A stretch of 15,710 nucleotides of DNA from an uncultured Megasphaera sp. (GTDB lineage Bacteria > Bacillota > Negativicutes > Veillonellales > Megasphaeraceae), in assembly GCA_902464195.1 (NCBI GenBank), contig CABQJB010000025.1, positions 1 to 15,710 of the forward strand. Reading direction: 5' to 3'. The first letter of the stretch is position 1, and every line of letters begins with the position of its first letter. Below, in pieces: positions 14,056 to 15,710 of the stretch. The notes below the pieces were generated by a model. That model searched no databases. It had not been told where the DNA came from and saw only the letters and a program-made list of their open reading frames with translations. The position numbers and the translations under genes are program-made.

Positions 14056-14193
14056 AAAGCTAGGGGAGCCTTCGGGCTGAGAAAAGTGACGGATTACACT
14101 TGACCCTTTACCTGATGCGGGTAATGCCGCCGTAGGGAAGCTTTACGGGATTATAAAGCTCACCTGCGGAGGACCGCCAGGAGAGCTTTTTTT
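14056..14193 (+). promoter_or_regulatory. TPP (THI-box) riboswitch with terminator/antiterminator
   Basis: The conserved TPP aptamer is present: GGGGAGCC (14063-14070), CTGAGA (14077-14082), ACCTGAT (14110-14116), GGGTAATGCC (14119-14128) and CGTAGGGAAGC (14131-14141). P1 forms between AAAGCT (14056-14061) and AGCTTT (14139-14144). The terminator pairs AAAGCTC (14155-14161) with GAGCTTT (14183-14189), plus an inner CCT-CGG stem, and ends in seven T (14187-14193). An antiterminator, AGCTTTA (14139-14145) with TAAAGCT (14154-14160), competes with both. TPP binding should stabilise P1, free the terminator and switch thiC off. Confidence 0.97.
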
Positions 14194-14234
14194 ATTGCAT
14201 TAAGGATTATTTTTATATAGGAAGGATGTTTGTA

Positions 14235-15536
14235 ATGGATTACACAACACAGATGGACGCTGCCCGCAAAGGCATCGTCACGCCGCAGATGAAAATCGTC
14301 GCTGAAAAGGAACACATGCCCGTCGAAAAACTCATGGCCCTCGTCGCCAGCGGGAAAGTCGCCATTCCAGCCAACAAAGTCCATACCAGCCTGTCGCCGG
14401 AAGCTGTCGGCCAGGACTGCCGCACGAAAATCAACGTCAACCTCGGTGTTTCTCCGGAACACAACAATCACGAAGAAGAATTGCAGAAAGTCCAGAATGC
14501 CATCGACATGAAAGCCGAAGCCATCATGGACTTGTCCAACTTCGGCAAGACCCGTGACTTCCGCCGCAAGCTGGTCAAAATGTCTACGGCCATGATCGGC
14601 ACGGTCCCCATGTACGACGCTGTCGGCATGCTGGAAAAAGATTTGAAAGATATTACGGTCGATGAATTCTTCTCCGTCGTCGAACAGCACGCTGAAGACG
14701 GTGTCGACTTCATGACCATCCACTGCGGTATGAACCGCAAGACGGCACAGCGCATCAAAGACAACCCGCGCCTGACCAACGTCGTTTCCCGCGGCGGCTC
14801 GCTGCTCTTCGCCTGGATGGAAATGAACAACCAGGAAAACCCGTTCTACGAATACTATGACCGCCTCCTCGACATCTGTGAAAAATACGACGTCACCTTG
14901 AGCCTCGGCGACGCCTGCCGTCCGGGCTGTACTCATGACGCCACCGACGCTGCTCAGATCGAAGAACTCATTACGCTCGGCGAATTGACCAAACGCGCCT
15001 GGGCCCATAACGTCCAGGTCATGATCGAAGGCCCGGGCCACATGGTCCTCAACGAAATCGCAGCCAACATGAAAATCGAAAAACGCCTGTGCCACGGCGC
15101 TCCGTTCTACGTCCTCGGGCCTTTGGTCACGGACATCGCACCGGGCTATGACCACATCACCAGCGCCATCGGCGGTGCCATCGCCGCTTCCTGTGGTGCC
15201 GACTTCCTCTGCTACGTCACACCGGCCGAACACCTGCGCCTGCCGACCGTCGACGACGTCAAAGAAGGCATCATCGCTGCCCGCATCGCAGCCCACGCTG
15301 CCGACCTGGTCAAAGGCATCCCGGGTGCTCAGGAATGGGATGACGCCATGAGCAAAGCCCGCGTCGACGTCGACTTCGACAAGATGATTTCCCTGTCCAT
15401 CGACCCGGAAAAAGCCCGTCGTTACTACGAATCGAGTAAACCGGAATGTGAAGGCACCTGCACCATGTGTGGCAAGATGTGCCCGGCCCGTACGATGAAA
15501 CGCATCCTCGCCGGCGAAGACGTCTCCATCCGCTAG
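14235..15536 (+). CDS. thiC: Phosphomethylpyrimidine synthase ThiC
   Basis: A 433-residue radical SAM enzyme that rearranges the purine intermediate AIR into HMP-phosphate, the pyrimidine half of thiamine. Family motifs are NLGVSPEH (69-76), SRGGSL (185-190), DACRPGCTHDATDA (226-239), EGPGHM (265-270) and DIAPGYDHIT (300-309). The C-terminal cluster cysteines are C409, C412 and C416 (CTMCGKMC), with C405 just before. This is the short form without the N-terminal domain of proteobacterial ThiC. I chose ATG at 14235, about eight bases after GGAAGGA; an ATG at 14226 would overlap that site. It is monocistronic: TPP riboswitch in front, strong terminator behind. Confidence 0.96.
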   Translation: MDYTTQMDAARKGIVTPQMKIVAEKEHMPVEKLMALVASGKVAIPANKVHTSLSPEAVGQDCRTKINVNLGVSPEHNNHEEELQKVQNAIDMKAEAIMDLSNFGKTRDFRRKLVKMSTAMIGTVPMYDAVGMLEKDLKDITVDEFFSVVEQHAEDGVDFMTIHCGMNRKTAQRIKDNPRLTNVVSRGGSLLFAWMEMNNQENPFYEYYDRLLDICEKYDVTLSLGDACRPGCTHDATDAAQIEELITLGELTKRAWAHNVQVMIEGPGHMVLNEIAANMKIEKRLCHGAPFYVLGPLVTDIAPGYDHITSAIGGAIAASCGADFLCYVTPAEHLRLPTVDDVKEGIIAARIAAHAADLVKGIPGAQEWDDAMSKARVDVDFDKMISLSIDPEKARRYYESSKPECEGTCTMCGKMCPARTMKRILAGEDVSIR

Positions 15537-15565
15537 GCTCCAACCTAAAAATTACCTCATAGATA

Positions 15566-15604
15566 CTGAAAAAGGCCCGTCGCCATAAGACGGGCCTTTT
15601 TCAG
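15566..15604. terminator. Intrinsic terminator after thiC
   Basis: CTGAAAAAGGCCCGTC (15566-15581) pairs perfectly over 16 bases with GACGGGCCTTTTTCAG (15589-15604), loop GCCATAA. The A and T runs inside the arms make it usable on both strands. Confidence 0.92.
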
Positions 15605-15663
15605 GCGCAGATCGCCGTTCGCAGGCAGCAGGTCGCAAAAAATACACGGCCAACGGCCTTGTG

Positions 15664-15710
15664 CGTAGGGGCTGTCCTTTAACCTCTCAGACCGCCTTTG
15701 GCGGCCAGCT
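15664..15710. repeat. Start of another dispersed intergenic repeat, cut by the window end
   Basis: GTAGGGG (15665-15671) matches the flank of the repeats near purC. It is followed by a CCTCTCAG segment and a hairpin CCGCC (15692-15696) / GGCGG (15700-15704). No gene is seen from 15537 to 15710. Confidence 0.45.

Overview
The window looks like a chromosomal stretch of a Negativicutes bacterium (Veillonellaceae type, most like Megasphaera). This is inferred from codon use (strong GTC, GCC, CTC and GAC preference), Gram-positive style AGGAGG ribosome binding sites and sigma-A promoters, an anaerobic glycyl radical enzyme, and short palindromic intergenic repeats. No 16S rRNA or other marker is present, so the genus is a guess.

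Layout. At 2-1396 (minus) is an NCS2/AzgA-type purine permease, divergent from 1608-3350 (plus), adenine deaminase; their promoters lie back to back in the 211-base gap. A small TIGR04076-like protein (3362-3604) follows the deaminase. A secreted lytic transglycosylase (3711-4487) has its own promoter and a strong terminator. Then comes a tightly packed polyamine ABC importer operon, potA-potB-potC-potD (4577-8326), with overlapping cistrons.

The centre (8327-11825) is a glycyl radical module: promoter, leader hairpin, palindromic element, a radical-SAM activase (8557-9342) and an 805-residue glycyl radical enzyme (9359-11776). The enzyme carries the residues I associate with trans-4-hydroxy-L-proline dehydratase (HypD). 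The module is bracketed by two hairpins that share sequence with each other.

The right part holds purC (12013-12885, minus), a secreted SIMPL/DUF541 protein (13179-13901, minus) and thiC (14235-15536, plus). thiC sits behind a complete TPP riboswitch with a readable terminator/antiterminator switch. The gaps around purC carry hairpin repeats with a CACGTG core, including a 34-base tandem repeat.

Functional links: the permease and deaminase would import and salvage adenine to hypoxanthine, while purC serves de novo purine synthesis and ThiC drains the purine intermediate AIR into thiamine. PotABCD imports polyamines. The glycyl radical pair probably ferments hydroxyproline, but no P5C reductase gene (proC) is adjacent. 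I found no CRISPR array, tRNA, rRNA, transposase or phage gene. The most interesting material is the glycyl radical module with its three-cysteine activase and repeat-flanked borders, and several RNA structures in leaders.
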